From Pseudonocardia broussonetiae (GTDB taxonomy: Bacteria; Actinomycetota; Actinomycetes; Mycobacteriales; Pseudonocardiaceae), in NCBI RefSeq assembly GCF_013155125.1, contig NZ_CP053564.1:3851501-3915500 (forward strand): DNA of 64,000 nucleotides. Direction: 5' to 3'. The notes under the pieces were generated by a model, which did not search any database, was not told the DNA's origin, and was given only the letters and a program-made list of their open reading frames with translations. Positions 8,103 to 17,091 of the stretch are shown here, piece after piece (position 1 is the stretch's first letter; every line of letters begins with the position of its first letter). The translations under genes and the position numbers were made by a program.

Positions 8103-9740
8103 TCAGCGGCCGCGCCAGGCGCGGTAGCGGCCCACGAGGGCCGCGGTGGAGGAGTCGAGCCCCGAGGTGTCGGGGGAGGCGTCGGTCAGCGTCGGCCCGA
8201 GCTGCTTGGCCAGGACCTTGCCGAGCTCGACGCCCCACTGGTCGAACGAGTCGATGCCCCAGATCGTCCCCTCGACGAACGTGACGTGCTCGTAGAACGC
8301 GATCAGCTGGCCCAGCACCGACGGGGTGAGCTTGCGCGCGAGGATCGTCGAGCTCGGCCGGTTGCCGGGCATGACCTTGTGCGGCACGACGTCGTCCGGC
8401 GTGCCCTCGGCGGCGATCTCCCCGGCGGTCTTGCCGAACGCCAGCGCGGAGGTCTGCGCGAACAGGTTCGACATGAACAGGTCGTGCATGTCGGTGTCGT
8501 CGTCGACGGGGAGGACGTGGTTGGGCTCGGCGAACCCGATGAAGTCGCACGGCACGAGCCGCGTGCCCTGGTGGATCAGCTGGTAGAACGCGTGCTGGCC
8601 GTTGGTGCCCGGCTCGCCCCAGTAGATCTCGCCGGTGGCGGTGGTGACCGGGGTGCCGTCGCCGCGGACGGACTTGCCGTTGCTCTCCATCGTCAGCTGC
8701 TGCAGGTAGGCGGGCAGCCGGTGCAGGTACTGGCTGTAGGGGAGCACGGCGTGGGTCTCGGCGCCGAAGAAGTTGACGTACCAGACGCCGAGCAGTCCCG
8801 CGATCACCGGCAGGTTCTGCTCGAGCGGGGCGTCGCGGAAGTGGCGGTCCATCGCGTGCATGCCGGCGAGGAACTCCGCGAACCGCTCCTTGCCGATCGC
8901 GATCATCAGCGACAGGCCGATGGCGGAGTCGAGGCTGTAGCGCCCGCCCACCCAGTCCCAGAAGCCGAACATGTTGGCCTCGTCGATGCCGAAGGCCGTG
9001 GCCTCCTTGGCGTTCGTCGAGACGGCGACGAAGTGCTTGGCCACGTCGGCGTCGTCGCCCAGGCCGGTGAGCAGCCACGCGCGGGCGACGCGCGCGTTCG
9101 TCAGCGTCTCCAGGGTGGTGAACGTCTTGGAGGAGACGACGAACAGCGTGCTGGCCGGGTCGAGGTCGCGGGTGGCCTCGGCGACGTCGGTGGGGTCGAT
9201 GTTGGAGACGAACCGCATCTCGATCGACCGGTCGGCGTAGTCGCGCAGCGCCTCGTAGGCCATCACCGGACCGAGGTCGGAACCGCCGATCCCGATGTTG
9301 ACGACGGCCCGGATGCGCTCGCCGGTGTGCCCGGTCCACGCCCCGGAGCGGACGGCGTCGGTGAACTCGCCCATGCGGTCGAGGACGGCGTGCACGTCGT
9401 CGACGACGTCCTGGCCGTCGACGGCGAGCGCCGTGGCCCGCGGTGCGCGCAGGGCGGTGTGCAGCACCGCACGGTCCTCGCTGGTGTTGATGTGCTCGCC
9501 CGCGAACATCGCGTCGGTGCGCTCGGGCAGCCCCGCGGCGCGCGCCAGCGCGGCCAGCAGCGGCAGCGTGTCGCGCGTGACGCGGTTCTTCGACCAGTCC
9601 AGGACGAGGTCGGCCCCGGTCGTGGTGAGAGCGGCGGCGCGCTCGGGGTCGGCGTCGAACAGCTCACGCAGGTGCAGCCCGGAGACGGCGGCGTGGTGCT
9701 CGGTGAGGGCGGCCCACTCGGGGGTAGCGGCGATGTCCAC
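8103..9740 (-). CDS. pgi: Glucose-6-phosphate isomerase
   Basis: 545 aa, the normal length for bacterial Pgi. It interconverts glucose 6-phosphate and fructose 6-phosphate. Signature segments are [46 protein letters not shown], and [20 protein letters not shown] with the catalytic His region; the second PGI signature ends in [14 protein letters not shown] at 9740. The polyphosphate glucokinase gene ends 68 bp upstream on the same strand, so glucose phosphorylation and isomerisation are encoded together. Confidence 0.97.
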   Translation of the reverse strand: MDIAATPEWAALTEHHAAVSGLHLRELFDADPERAAALTTTGADLVLDWSKNRVTRDTLPLLAALARAAGLPERTDAMFAGEHINTSEDRAVLHTALRAPRATALAVDGQDVVDDVHAVLDRMGEFTDAVRSGAWTGHTGERIRAVVNIGIGGSDLGPVMAYEALRDYADRSIEMRFVSNIDPTDVAEATRDLDPASTLFVVSSKTFTTLETLTNARVARAWLLTGLGDDADVAKHFVAVSTNAKEATAFGIDEANMFGFWDWVGGRYSLDSAIGLSLMIAIGKERFAEFLAGMHAMDRHFRDAPLEQNLPVIAGLLGVWYVNFFGAETHAVLPYSQYLHRLPAYLQQLTMESNGKSVRGDGTPVTTATGEIYWGEPGTNGQHAFYQLIHQGTRLVPCDFIGFAEPNHVLPVDDDTDMHDLFMSNLFAQTSALAFGKTAGEIAAEGTPDDVVPHKVMPGNRPSSTILARKLTPSVLGQLIAFYEHVTFVEGTIWGIDSFDQWGVELGKVLAKQLGPTLTDASPDTSGLDSSTAALVGRYRAWRGR

Positions 9741-9808
9741 GCCGCCATCCTGCCGTCAGGCGGGCCGCCCTGCGGGATCAGGGCCGGGCCGGGATCGGGG
9801 CGCGGGGA

Positions 9809-10585
9809 TCAGGGGCGGGCCGGTGCCGGGGCCGGGCCGACGTCGGCCGTGCGCTCCCACAGCGCGATGCCGCCCAGGAGCCCGGAGATGTTGGGGACCA
9901 GCGTGCGGTTCGGGCCGAGGGTGTCGGGGTCGAGCTTCTTGGCGTTGCCCCCACCGATGTAGAGGTGGTCGGGCAGCACCATCGCCTCGAACGCCTCCAG
10001 CGCGTCGAGGACGCGGGCGCGCCAGGCGTGCTTGCCGATCTCCTCGCGCTGGTTGTCGCCGCACGCGACCTCGATGGAGAGCCCCTCGCCGAAGCGCCCG
10101 TGCGAGAGCTCCATGTGCGGCAGCAGCACCCCGTCGAAGAAGATCGCGCAGCCGACGCCCGTGCCGAGGGTGATGACCAGCTCCAGGCCCTGCCCGGACA
10201 CGACGGCCGAGCCCTGGACGTCGGCGTCGTTGGCCACCCGCACCGGGCGGTCGAACCGCTCGCGCAGCGCAGTCTCCAGCTCGAAGCCCTGCCACAGGCC
10301 GACCAGCTCGGGGTCGGGGTCCTGCCCGGGGCCGCGCCGGGAGAAGGCGGGCACCTCGCGGACGCGGCCGCGGCGGATGGCGCCGGGGAAGCCGACCGAG
10401 ACGCGGTCGTGGGCGGGCTGCGTGGCGGCCAGCGCGGTGAGCTCGTCGAGCAGCACCGTCGGCGTGCAGGGGTAGGGGGTCTCGCGGCGGATCCGCTCGG
10501 AGGTCATCTCCCCGGCGGGATCGAGCACCGTGGCCTTGAGCCCGGAGCCGCCGACGTCGATCGCGAGGGTGAGTGGCCCGTCCAT
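9809..10585 (-). CDS. ppgK: Polyphosphate glucokinase
   Basis: 258 aa. It phosphorylates glucose with polyphosphate or ATP. The ROK-like fold shows the phosphate-binding IDVGGSGLKATVLD at residues 9-22, the catalytic Asp in VANDADVQG, and LGTGVGCAIFFDG followed by HMELSHGRFGEGLSIEVACG, the PpgK-specific version of the ROK signature. YIGGGNAKKL lies near the C-terminus. Length and motifs match actinobacterial PpgK. ATG at 10585. It lies upstream of pgi on the same strand. Confidence 0.93.
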   Translation of the reverse strand: MDGPLTLAIDVGGSGLKATVLDPAGEMTSERIRRETPYPCTPTVLLDELTALAATQPAHDRVSVGFPGAIRRGRVREVPAFSRRGPGQDPDPELVGLWQGFELETALRERFDRPVRVANDADVQGSAVVSGQGLELVITLGTGVGCAIFFDGVLLPHMELSHGRFGEGLSIEVACGDNQREEIGKHAWRARVLDALEAFEAMVLPDHLYIGGGNAKKLDPDTLGPNRTLVPNISGLLGGIALWERTADVGPAPAPARP

Positions 10586-10657
10586 GGGTGCGAACGCTAC
10601 AGGCCGGGTGTGGCCAGCACCCTCCCCACGGCGGCCCGCGCGTAGTGGAATACGCGC

Positions 10658-11047
10658 ATGACCTCTCTCGTCACGCCGGCCTGGTGGATGGCCGGCGGCC
10701 TGCGCAACGTCCCCGGAGTCCTCGCCGCCGGTGAGGGCCGGCTCGCCTTCGTCACCGACGACGGCCCGGTGTTCGTCGTCCCGCTCGCCGAGGTGGCCGA
10801 CGTCCGCTGGCCGTGGTGGTGGTTCGGCGGCGGCTGCGTCCTCACCGTCGAGGGGACGAAGTACAAGATCACGTTCGTCCGGCCCAACGGCGCGGAGCCG
10901 GTGCGGCCCTCGCTGCTGGAGGCGACGCACTCGCTCGCCGTCGTGCTCAGCCTCGGCGCCGTGCCCGCGCACTCGGTGACCGGGCTGTTCGACGTGCGCG
11001 ACGGGCGCAAGGCCGGGAAGGCGTGGAAGGAGGCGCTGCCCTCCTAG
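10658..11047 (+). CDS. Hypothetical protein, possible PH-like domain
   Basis: 129 aa, not recognised with certainty. Alternating beta segments (GRLAFVTDDGPVFVVPLAEV, VLTVEGTKYKITFVRPNG) followed by a C-terminal amphipathic helix (SLLEATHSLAVVLSLG) resemble bacterial PH/GRAM-like domains. A Trp-rich WPWWWFGGG loop sits in the middle. No signal peptide. It is divergent from ppgK, and its TAG overlaps the threonine synthase stop by 4 bp on the other strand. Confidence 0.65.
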   Translation: MTSLVTPAWWMAGGLRNVPGVLAAGEGRLAFVTDDGPVFVVPLAEVADVRWPWWWFGGGCVLTVEGTKYKITFVRPNGAEPVRPSLLEATHSLAVVLSLGAVPAHSVTGLFDVRDGRKAGKAWKEALPS

Positions 11048-12255
11048 ATCCGGGCTCCCTTCGGGAGCGTGGGGACGTCGACGGGCACGGTGTCGGGGTA
11101 GATCAGCCCGCTGCCGGTGTTGAGCACGACGACGTCCTCGGTGCCGTCGAGCCATCCCGACTCGCGCAGCTGCCCGACCGCGGCCACGCACGCCGCGCCC
11201 TCGGGGCAGATCCACGTGCCCTCGTCGCGGGCGAGCGCGCCCTGGGCGGCGAGCAGGTCGTCGTCGGTGACGGCGACCGCGGTGCCGCCGGTGGAGCGCA
11301 CGGCGTCGAGGACGAGGAAGTCGCCCAGCGCCTTCGGCACGGTGATCCCGAAGGCGACGGTGCGCGGGTCCGCGGGCGGGGTGCTCTCGTCGAGGCCGGC
11401 CTCGAAGGCGTCGACGATGGGCGCGCAGCCCGCGGCCTGCACGGCGACGAGCCGGGGGAGGTCGCCGGTGATCCAGCCGAGCTCGCGCATCTCGAGCAGG
11501 GCCTTGTGGATCGCGATGATCCCGACGCCGCCGCCGGTGGGGTAGAGGATCACGTCGGGGCAGCGCCAGCCGAGCTGCTCGACGATCTCGTAGCCCATCG
11601 TCTTCTTGCCCTCGAGGCGGTAGGGCTCGCGCAGCGTCGAGGTGTCCTGGAAGCCGGGGCGGCGGGTGACGGCGTCGGCGACGATCCTCCCGGCGTCGCC
11701 GATGAGGCCGTCGACGAGGTAGAGCTCGGCGCCCGCGACCACGCACTCGCGCCGCGTGATCACCGGGGCGTCCACGGGCATGGCGATGAGCGCGTCGATC
11801 CCGGCGCGGGCGGCGTAGCAGGCCCAGGCCGCGCCGGCGTTGCCGTTGGTCGGCATCGCGATGCCGGTGACGCCCAGCTCGGCGGCGCGCGAGACGCCGA
11901 CGGCCGCGCCCCGGGCCTTGAACGCGCCCGTCGGCACCAGCCCCTCGTCCTTCATCCGCAGGCCGGGGACGCCGAGGCGGGCGCCGTGGCGGGGGAGGTC
12001 GAGCAGCGGCGTCATGCCCTCGCCGAGGGTGACGACGTGCCGCTCGTCGCGCACCGGGAGCAGCTCGTGGTAGCGCCACAGGTCCGGTCGGCGGCCGGCG
12101 ATCCCGGCCGGGGTGACGGCGTCGGCGGCGCGCTGCAGGTCGTAACGGGCGAGCAGGGGAGCGCCGAGCGGGGACGTGCCCTGGACGGTGTCGGCGTCGT
12201 GGCGGGAGCCGTCGCGGGAGCAGTCGAGGTGCGTGAGCGTCGAGTACGGGGGCAC
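11044..12255 (-). CDS. Threonine synthase-like PLP enzyme
   Basis: 403 aa fold-type II PLP enzyme. PTGAFKARG carries the Schiff-base Lys; PTNGNAGAAWACYAARAG and YPTGGGVGIIAIHKAL are the phosphate- and substrate-binding loops. The start STLTHLDCS and the short N-terminal rubredoxin-like region match the threonine synthase group annotated in actinobacteria, which converts O-phosphohomoserine to threonine. A paralogous role such as a dehydratase cannot be excluded, and no hom or thrB gene is adjacent. GTG at 12255 was chosen because it directly precedes the conserved N-terminus; an in-frame ATG lies further upstream. Confidence 0.75.
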   Translation of the reverse strand: MPPYSTLTHLDCSRDGSRHDADTVQGTSPLGAPLLARYDLQRAADAVTPAGIAGRRPDLWRYHELLPVRDERHVVTLGEGMTPLLDLPRHGARLGVPGLRMKDEGLVPTGAFKARGAAVGVSRAAELGVTGIAMPTNGNAGAAWACYAARAGIDALIAMPVDAPVITRRECVVAGAELYLVDGLIGDAGRIVADAVTRRPGFQDTSTLREPYRLEGKKTMGYEIVEQLGWRCPDVILYPTGGGVGIIAIHKALLEMRELGWITGDLPRLVAVQAAGCAPIVDAFEAGLDESTPPADPRTVAFGITVPKALGDFLVLDAVRSTGGTAVAVTDDDLLAAQGALARDEGTWICPEGAACVAAVGQLRESGWLDGTEDVVVLNTGSGLIYPDTVPVDVPTLPKGARI

Positions 12256-12582
12256 GTCCCCAGCCTGCCGCACGGCCCGGAATCTCACCCTCGGCGACCG
12301 CATCGGTGCTGGTCCCGGCCTCCTGATCACTCGTTCGAGTGTCGCGCGGACGGGTGTCCGCGCACCCTGTGTCGCCGATCACGGCGAGCGGCTCGTGACG
12401 CGGGGCGACCGGTCGGTGGACGCACGGTCACCCGCTCGTGGCACTGGGCCGACTGCTCGTCGCGCCGGGGCGAATGGTCGTCGCGCGATCCCCTGACCGG
12501 CTGTGTCCGGGCACCTCCATCGGGTTAGCGTCCCTCACCGAACGAGACAAGCTGATCACCGAGGGTTCCGGAGGCTCCCCCT
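12256..12582. other. Intergenic region between divergent genes
   Basis: 327 bp without a convincing gene. It contains a short palindrome CACTCG-TT-CGAGTG at 12328-12341, a GC hairpin at 12344-12363 (8-bp arms, loop GGGT), a diverged repeat array at about 12371-12500 described separately, and presumably the doxX promoter and the threonine synthase promoter. Confidence 0.6.
12371..12500. repeat. Diverged 20-23 bp periodic array (array C)
   Basis: The core CTCGT or GTCGT/GTCGG recurs at 12392, 12412, 12435, 12456 and 12478, spacing 20, 23, 21 and 22 bp; best-preserved units read GCTCGTCGCGCCGGGGCGA. The spacing matches the two clear arrays at 14600 and 17986, but the core is less strict, so membership in the same family is inferred. 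Confidence 0.45.
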
Positions 12583-13257
12583 ATGAACCGTCCCCTTCCC
12601 GCGCCGTACCGCGACGTCGCGCTGCTGGTGGCCCGCGTCCTGCTGGGTGTCGTGATGTTCGCCCACGGCTACCAGAAGATGATCATCAACGGCATCGGCC
12701 GCACCACCGAGGGCTTCGAGAGCCTGAGCATCCCGCTCGCGATCATGTCGGCGTCGTTCGTGACGATGGTCGAGTTCGCCGGGAGCGCCCTGCTGATCCT
12801 GGGCGCGCTCACCCCGTTCGTCAGCGCCTGCAACCTGGTGATCATGGGCGGCGCCGCGTTCTTCGTGCACGCCAAGAACGGCATCTTCGTCGCCGACGGG
12901 GGCTGGGAGCTGGTCGGCGTCATCGGTGCGGGGTTCCTGATGCTGGCCGCGTGCGGCCCGGGCCGGTTCAGCGTCGACCACCTGGTCGCCAACCGGCAGC
13001 GCGCCGACCGTGAGGCGCTGGCGCGGGCGCAGTCCTCGCGGACCGCTCCGGAGCCGCAGTACGTGGCCGAGCGCCCGGCCTACGCCCCTGCCGCCTACGC
13101 GCCCGCCCCGTACGCCCCGGCCCCGGCCGTCCGCCGCGTCGAGCCCGCTCCGGCCGACCTGTGGACCCCGCCCGGCGGCCTCACCGGCGGCACTCCGTTG
13201 CCGCGCCGCGGAGCGCGCCTGCACGCCGCCCCGACGGACGCGCCGACCGGCCGCTGA
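12583..13257 (+). CDS. DoxX family membrane protein
   Basis: 224 aa. Residues 10-130 form a four-helix DoxX-type membrane domain (ALLVARVLLGVVMFAHGYQK, VEFAGSALLILGAL, GVIGAGFLMLAACGPGRFSVD). Members act in respiratory or redox-associated complexes, but the role here is unknown. The C-terminal 90 residues are a disordered Pro/Ala/Tyr-rich cytoplasmic tail (AYAPAPYAPAP). ATG at 12583 with GGAGG ten bases upstream. A strong hairpin terminator follows at 13280-13316. Confidence 0.85.
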   Translation: MNRPLPAPYRDVALLVARVLLGVVMFAHGYQKMIINGIGRTTEGFESLSIPLAIMSASFVTMVEFAGSALLILGALTPFVSACNLVIMGGAAFFVHAKNGIFVADGGWELVGVIGAGFLMLAACGPGRFSVDHLVANRQRADREALARAQSSRTAPEPQYVAERPAYAPAAYAPAPYAPAPAVRRVEPAPADLWTPPGGLTGGTPLPRRGARLHAAPTDAPTGR

Positions 13258-13279
13258 CCCAGGAGCTCCACCCCTCGCC

Positions 13280-13316
13280 CGTCCGGGCCCCGCTTCCTCG
13301 GAGCGGGGCCCGGACG
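13280..13316 (+). terminator. Hairpin terminator after doxX-like gene
   Basis: Perfect inverted repeat with 15-bp arms, 13280-13294 (CGTCCGGGCCCCGCT) and 13302-13316, loop of 7. It begins 22 bp after the DoxX stop. There is no U-tract, as is common for high-GC actinobacteria. Confidence 0.8.
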
Positions 13317-13343
13317 GCGTCGTGGCCCCGGTACGGTCGCGGG

Positions 13344-14180
13344 GTGCACGACCCCGTCACCGCGCTGCGGCACGTCACGGCGCTGCGCTACGTCACTCCG
13401 CTCCGGGAGGGCGGGTCGCTCCCGGGGCTGATGGAGGCCGACGACCTCGGCACCTACGTCGTGAAGTTCCACGGCGCGGGGCAGGGGCCGCGGGTGCTGG
13501 TGGCCGAGGTCGTCGCCGGGGAGCTGGCGCGCGGGCTCGGGCTGCCGGTGCCGGAGCTCGTCACGGTCGAGCTGGACCCGGCGCTCGGGGCGTCGGAGCC
13601 CGACCAGGAGGTCCAGGAGCTGCTCCGGGCGAGCCCGGGGCTCAACCTCGGCCTCGACTTCCTGCCCGGCGCGCTCGACCTCGACCCCGCCGCGTTCGCG
13701 CTGGACCCTGCGTTCGCCGGGCGGGTCCTGTGGTTCGACGCGCTGATCGGCAACGTCGACCGCTCGTGGCGCAACCCGAACATGCTGTTCTGGCACGGCG
13801 GGCCCTACCTCATCGACCACGGGGCGTCGCTGACGTTCCACCACAACTGGCCGGGTGCGGAGGCGTGGGTGCGACGGCCCTACGCGGCGGCCGACCACGT
13901 GCTGCTGGGTGCGGCGCCCGACGTCGACGCCGCCGACGCCGAGCTCGCGCCGCTCGTCACCGACGCGCTGCTGGCGCGGGCGGCCGGTGCGGTGCCGTCG
14001 GTCTGGCTCGAGGGCGGGCCCGGGCCGGAGGCCTACGTGGCGCAGCTGCGGGAGCGGTTCGAGGCCCGGGACGCGTGGTTGCCGGGGGTGCGCGAGGCGG
14101 TGGCGTCGCGCGTCGACCGGCCGGTGACGCGGGCGGCGAACCCGCCGGCCTGGCTCACGCGCCGACGGGGCGGGGCATGA
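13344..14180 (+). CDS. HipA-like kinase
   Basis: 278 aa, related to the HipA kinase fold but much shorter than HipA toxins (about 440 aa). Visible features are the Lys region TYVVKFHGAGQGPRVLVAEV, the catalytic-loop-like DALIGNVDRSWRNPNML (Asn/Asp residues near 140) and the metal-binding-like LIDHGASLTFHHNW. Proteins of this kind are commonly paired with DUF3037 proteins, as here (ATGA overlap at 14177-14180). Kinase activity and target are inferred only; no HipB-type antitoxin is adjacent. GTG at 13344. Confidence 0.75.
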   Translation: MHDPVTALRHVTALRYVTPLREGGSLPGLMEADDLGTYVVKFHGAGQGPRVLVAEVVAGELARGLGLPVPELVTVELDPALGASEPDQEVQELLRASPGLNLGLDFLPGALDLDPAAFALDPAFAGRVLWFDALIGNVDRSWRNPNMLFWHGGPYLIDHGASLTFHHNWPGAEAWVRRPYAAADHVLLGAAPDVDAADAELAPLVTDALLARAAGAVPSVWLEGGPGPEAYVAQLRERFEARDAWLPGVREAVASRVDRPVTRAANPPAWLTRRRGGA

Positions 14181-14581
14181 GGCACCCCTACGAGTACGCG
14201 GTGCTGCGGGTCGTGCCGCGGGTGGAGCGCGGGGAGGCGATCAACGCGGGGGTGCTGCTGTACTGCCGGGCGCTGGACCACCTCGGCGCCGCCGTGCACC
14301 TCGACCCCGCCCGCCTCGCCGCCCTGGATCCCGCCGCCGACGCCGACGCGATCGCCCGCTCGCTCGACGCGGTGGCGGCGCTGTGCGCGGAGGTCGACAC
14401 GGAGGCCGCCCGGTACGCCGGGCCGGCGGGGGAGGAGGACCGGGGCCGCCGGTTCCGGCGGCTGACGGCCCCGAAGAGCACGGTGGTGCAGGCGGGGCCG
14501 GTGCACACGGGACTGACGGAGGACCCGGCGGCCGACCTCACCCGCCTCCTGGCCCTCCTGGTCCACCCGCCGACCCCCTGA
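14177..14581 (+). CDS. DUF3037 protein
   Basis: 134 aa. YEYAVLRVVPRVERGEAINAGVLLYCRALD at residues 4-33, shown here in part as ERGEAINAGVLLYCR, is the family signature. Its ATG overlaps the stop of the HipA-like gene, implying translational coupling. DUF3037 proteins are habitual partners of short HipA-like kinases; whether they are antitoxins, adaptors or substrates is not known to me. It is followed immediately by the repeat array. Confidence 0.8.
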   Translation: MRHPYEYAVLRVVPRVERGEAINAGVLLYCRALDHLGAAVHLDPARLAALDPAADADAIARSLDAVAALCAEVDTEAARYAGPAGEEDRGRRFRRLTAPKSTVVQAGPVHTGLTEDPAADLTRLLALLVHPPTP

Positions 14582-14599
14582 GCCCGCCGCAGACCCCGG

Positions 14600-14951
14600 C
14601 GAGTGTGCGGAGCAGCCCGGCGAGTGTGCGGGTATGGCCCGGCGAGTGTGCGGTGGCGCCCGGCGAGTGTGCGGATCGGGCGCGGTGGTTTGGCCGCCGG
14701 CGCCCCCCGCGAGTCGGGGTGTGAGTGCGCGCGAGTCGGGGTGTGGTTGCGCGCGAGTCGGGGTGTAGCTGCGCGCGAGTCGGGCTGCGGCTGCGTGCGA
14801 GTCGGGCTGCAGCTGCGCGAGTTTGCCGATCGGGCCCGGCGAGTTGTCGCCGGCGCCACGTGAGTTGCCGCCGGCGCCGCGTGGTTTGCGGTTCGAGCCA
14901 CGCGAGTCGGCCGTCAGTGCCCCGCGAGTCGGGGTGTGGTTGCGCGCGAGT
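14600..14951. repeat. 21-22 bp periodic CGAGT array (array A)
   Basis: Seventeen units, core CGAGT at 14600, 14621, 14643, 14664, (GTGGT 14685), 14710, 14732, 14754, 14776, 14798, 14818, 14840, (TGAGT 14861), (GTGGT 14881), 14903, 14925 and 14947. Nearly all spacings are 20-22 bp, with one of 25. Three unit types occur in blocks: CGAGTGTGCGG, CGAGTCGGGGTGTGGTTGCG and CGAGTTTGCCG. The period is not a multiple of three, so coding is unlikely. It lies between the DUF3037 gene and the convergent SRPBCC gene. Confidence 0.85.
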
Positions 14952-15144
14952 CGGGGTGTCGAGGGGGCGTCCGCCCCGGCTCATTCGCACCGAGACCCCG
15001 ACTCGCGGAGTCGGGGTGAAGGCGACCGCGGGGGTGGGGCCGGCGGGTGTCGTCGTGTTCGCCGGGACCGCACCCTGACGGTCCCCCGAGCGACCGCCGC
15101 GCCTCACTTCCGACGATCACGCCAGGCGTGTCGCCTGCCGGCCT

Positions 15145-15208
15145 TGATCGCCGGCGGTCGCACCTCACGGTCGTCGTCACAGCCGTGAGGTGCGGCGGGG
15201 CGCGATCA
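15145..15208. repeat. Imperfect long inverted repeat
   Basis: Arms 15145-15170 and 15183-15208. The outer 7 bp (TGATCGC) and inner 12 bp (CGCACCTCACGG) pair perfectly, with a 7-base internal mismatch block and a 12-base loop. A related copy lies at 15318-15360. Confidence 0.7.
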
Positions 15209-15317
15209 CGAACGCGGTGATCGCCGGAACCGCGCCACCACGGTCCCTCTGACTGCCCCCACGGTGCACTCTCGGTGATCACCGACCCTGCCGCGCCATC
15301 TCGCCTTGATCACCGGT

Positions 15318-15360
15318 CGCCGCACCTCAACGGTTCTCGCCAGGACCGTGAGGCGCGGCG
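15318..15360. repeat. Second copy of the CACCTCACGG-type inverted repeat
   Basis: Arms 15318-15334 (CGCCGCACCTCAACGGT) and 15345-15360 (ACCGTGAGGCGCGGCG) pair with one bulge and one mismatch. The inner words match the repeat at 15145-15208. Confidence 0.6.
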
Positions 15361-15478
15361 GGAAGAGCGAACACGACGGCGTGATCGCACCGCCGCGACC
15401 CTCGTGCCGCGAGCCGGGAGCCGTCCACCCCGACTCGGTCGCCACGAGACCCCGAATCGCGGGGGTCAGTGGTGCGGG

Positions 15479-15961
15479 TCAGCGGGCGGCCTCGCCCAGC
15501 TTCGCGATGCTCGCCGACATCTGCTCCTCCGTCACCCGCGGGTACAGGCCGAGCGCACCCTCGTCGGCGACGCCGCTCCAGTCGTAGGTGTGGGTGACGC
15601 GGGTGCCGCCGTCGGCGGTGGGCTCGAGCTCCCACCCGTAGGTGTGGCCGCTCGGGTCGATCTCACCGATGACGTGGGCCAGCGAGCCGGGCGGGTGGAT
15701 CGACGGCGCCCACGCGATGCGGCGGCCGGGCTCGTAGTCGGTGACCTCACTGCGCATCGCGTAGTCGCCGATGCCGTCCTGGTTCATCCTCATCACGAAC
15801 TCGTCGCCGACCGCGGTGACCGGGCCGCCGGAGTCGAGGCCGCGGACCATGCCCGCACCGTCGAGCTCCGGGTGCCTCGCCGGGTCCGCGAGCAGCGCGA
15901 ACGCCTTCTCCGGAGGGGCGGCGATCGTGCCGCTGACCTGCAGGATGCGGTCCTGGCTCAT
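15479..15961 (-). CDS. SRPBCC (START-like) family protein
   Basis: 160 aa. ILQVSGTIAAPPEKAFALLADPARHPELDG at the N-terminus is the SRPBCC/polyketide cyclase-like beginning; RIAWAPSIHPPG, YGWELEPTADGGTRVTHTYDW and a C-terminal helix complete the fold. A hydrophobic ligand cavity is expected, ligand unknown. ATG at 15961 with GGAGGA seven bases upstream. The 94 bp to the divergent phosphotransferase probably hold both promoters. Confidence 0.85.
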   Translation of the reverse strand: MSQDRILQVSGTIAAPPEKAFALLADPARHPELDGAGMVRGLDSGGPVTAVGDEFVMRMNQDGIGDYAMRSEVTDYEPGRRIAWAPSIHPPGSLAHVIGEIDPSGHTYGWELEPTADGGTRVTHTYDWSGVADEGALGLYPRVTEEQMSASIAKLGEAAR

Positions 15962-16055
15962 GGGTGTCCTCCATCGGCGCTGATGTGCGGTGCGAAGTGC
16001 ATCCAGCCACGCGCCGCGGTGGCCGTCAACGCGCGCCGTGCACTTGGATGGGGCG

Positions 16056-17087
16056 ATGACGATCGACGCCGTGCCCGCCGCCCCGCTCGCCGAGTGGTTC
16101 CGGACCGCGGTGCCGGGGGTCGCCGACGGTCCGCTGACGGTCACGCGGATCTCCGGCGGGCACTCCAACCTCACCTACCGCATCGCCGACGAGGCGGGCT
16201 CGACGTGGGCGCTGCGCCGCCCGCCGACCGGCATGGTGCTCGCCACGGCGCACGACATGGGTCGCGAGTGGCGCTTCATCACCGCCCTCGCTCCGACGCC
16301 CGTGCCGGTCGCCGAACCCGTCGCCCTCTGCACGGACGCCGACGTCATCGGCGCCGAGTTCTACGTCATGGGCTTCGTCGAGGGTGACGTGCTCGGCGAC
16401 GAGGAGTCCGGCCACCGCCTCGCCCCCGACGCCCGGCGCGCCGCGGGCCTGGACGCGATCGACGTCCTCGCGGACCTGCACGCCGTCGACCCGGACGAGG
16501 TCGGGCTGTCGGACCTGCGTCGCCCCGGCAGCTACCTCGAGCGCCAGCTCCGGCGCTGGCACCGGCAGGTGCACGCGTCGGCGGTGCCGGACCTCGACGT
16601 CGTCGACGCCGTGCACGACCGCCTCGCCGAGCGCGCCGCCGCCCTGCCGCCGTCGGACGTGCGGATCGCCCACGGCGACTTCCGCCTGGGCAACCTCGCC
16701 GTCGGCCCGGACGGCACCGTCCGCTCCGTCTTCGACTGGGAGCTCGCGACGCTCGGCGACCCGCTGGCCGACCTCGGCTGGATCATCGCGTCCTGGGGGC
16801 GGCCCGGCGACCGCGTCCCGGCGACGCTGTCGGGCCCGAGCCTGGTCGACGGCTGGGCCGACCGCGAGGAGCTCGTCGCCCGCTACGCGGAGCGCTCCGG
16901 CCGGGACGTCTCGGATCTCGACTTCTACGTCGCCTTCGCCCGCTGGCGCTCGGCCTGCATCGGCGCGGGCGTGTACAGCCGCTACGCCGGGGGCGTCATG
17001 GGCGACGACCACCGCGACGACCTCGCCGTCCGCCTCCAGGTCATCCGCACGCAGGCGGCCGCCGCGCTCGAGGCGCTGGACGGCTGA
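16056..17087 (+). CDS. Phosphotransferase family protein (APH / ACAD10-like)
   Basis: 343 aa. The fold is aminoglycoside-phosphotransferase-like: ISGGHSNLTYRI (nucleotide loop), WALRRPP (Lys/Arg region), VRIAHGDFRLGNLAV (catalytic loop with Asp and Asn), SVFDWELATLGDPLADLGW (metal-binding Asp and trailing helix). This is the group next to acyl-CoA dehydrogenases in many actinobacteria and as a domain of ACAD10/11, where it is proposed to phosphorylate hydroxyacyl-CoA. No acyl-CoA dehydrogenase is adjacent here, so the substrate is open. Confidence 0.85.
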   Translation: MTIDAVPAAPLAEWFRTAVPGVADGPLTVTRISGGHSNLTYRIADEAGSTWALRRPPTGMVLATAHDMGREWRFITALAPTPVPVAEPVALCTDADVIGAEFYVMGFVEGDVLGDEESGHRLAPDARRAAGLDAIDVLADLHAVDPDEVGLSDLRRPGSYLERQLRRWHRQVHASAVPDLDVVDAVHDRLAERAAALPPSDVRIAHGDFRLGNLAVGPDGTVRSVFDWELATLGDPLADLGWIIASWGRPGDRVPATLSGPSLVDGWADREELVARYAERSGRDVSDLDFYVAFARWRSACIGAGVYSRYAGGVMGDDHRDDLAVRLQVIRTQAAAALEALDG

Positions 17088-17091
17088 CGCG

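Larger units (their letters stand above)
14952..15478. other. Intergenic remainder, no gene seen
   Basis: About 530 bp between array A and the SRPBCC gene. Holds two imperfect inverted repeats (15145-15208 and 15318-15360), several GTGATC/GATCAC words, and an isolated opposite-facing pair of array cores around 14998-15015. Reading frames exist on both strands but show array-derived Arg/Ser/Ala composition and no family. Confidence 0.6.

Noticed and set aside
12256..12582. Long frames across the threonine synthase and doxX gap
   Set aside because: They are continuations of antisense frames without start context or family similarity.
14603..15188. Several 80-190 codon frames within array A and its flank
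   Set aside because: The 21-22 bp period shifts frame at each unit, the frames exist on both strands, and the predicted peptides are repetitive Arg/Ser/Val/Cys strings with no family.
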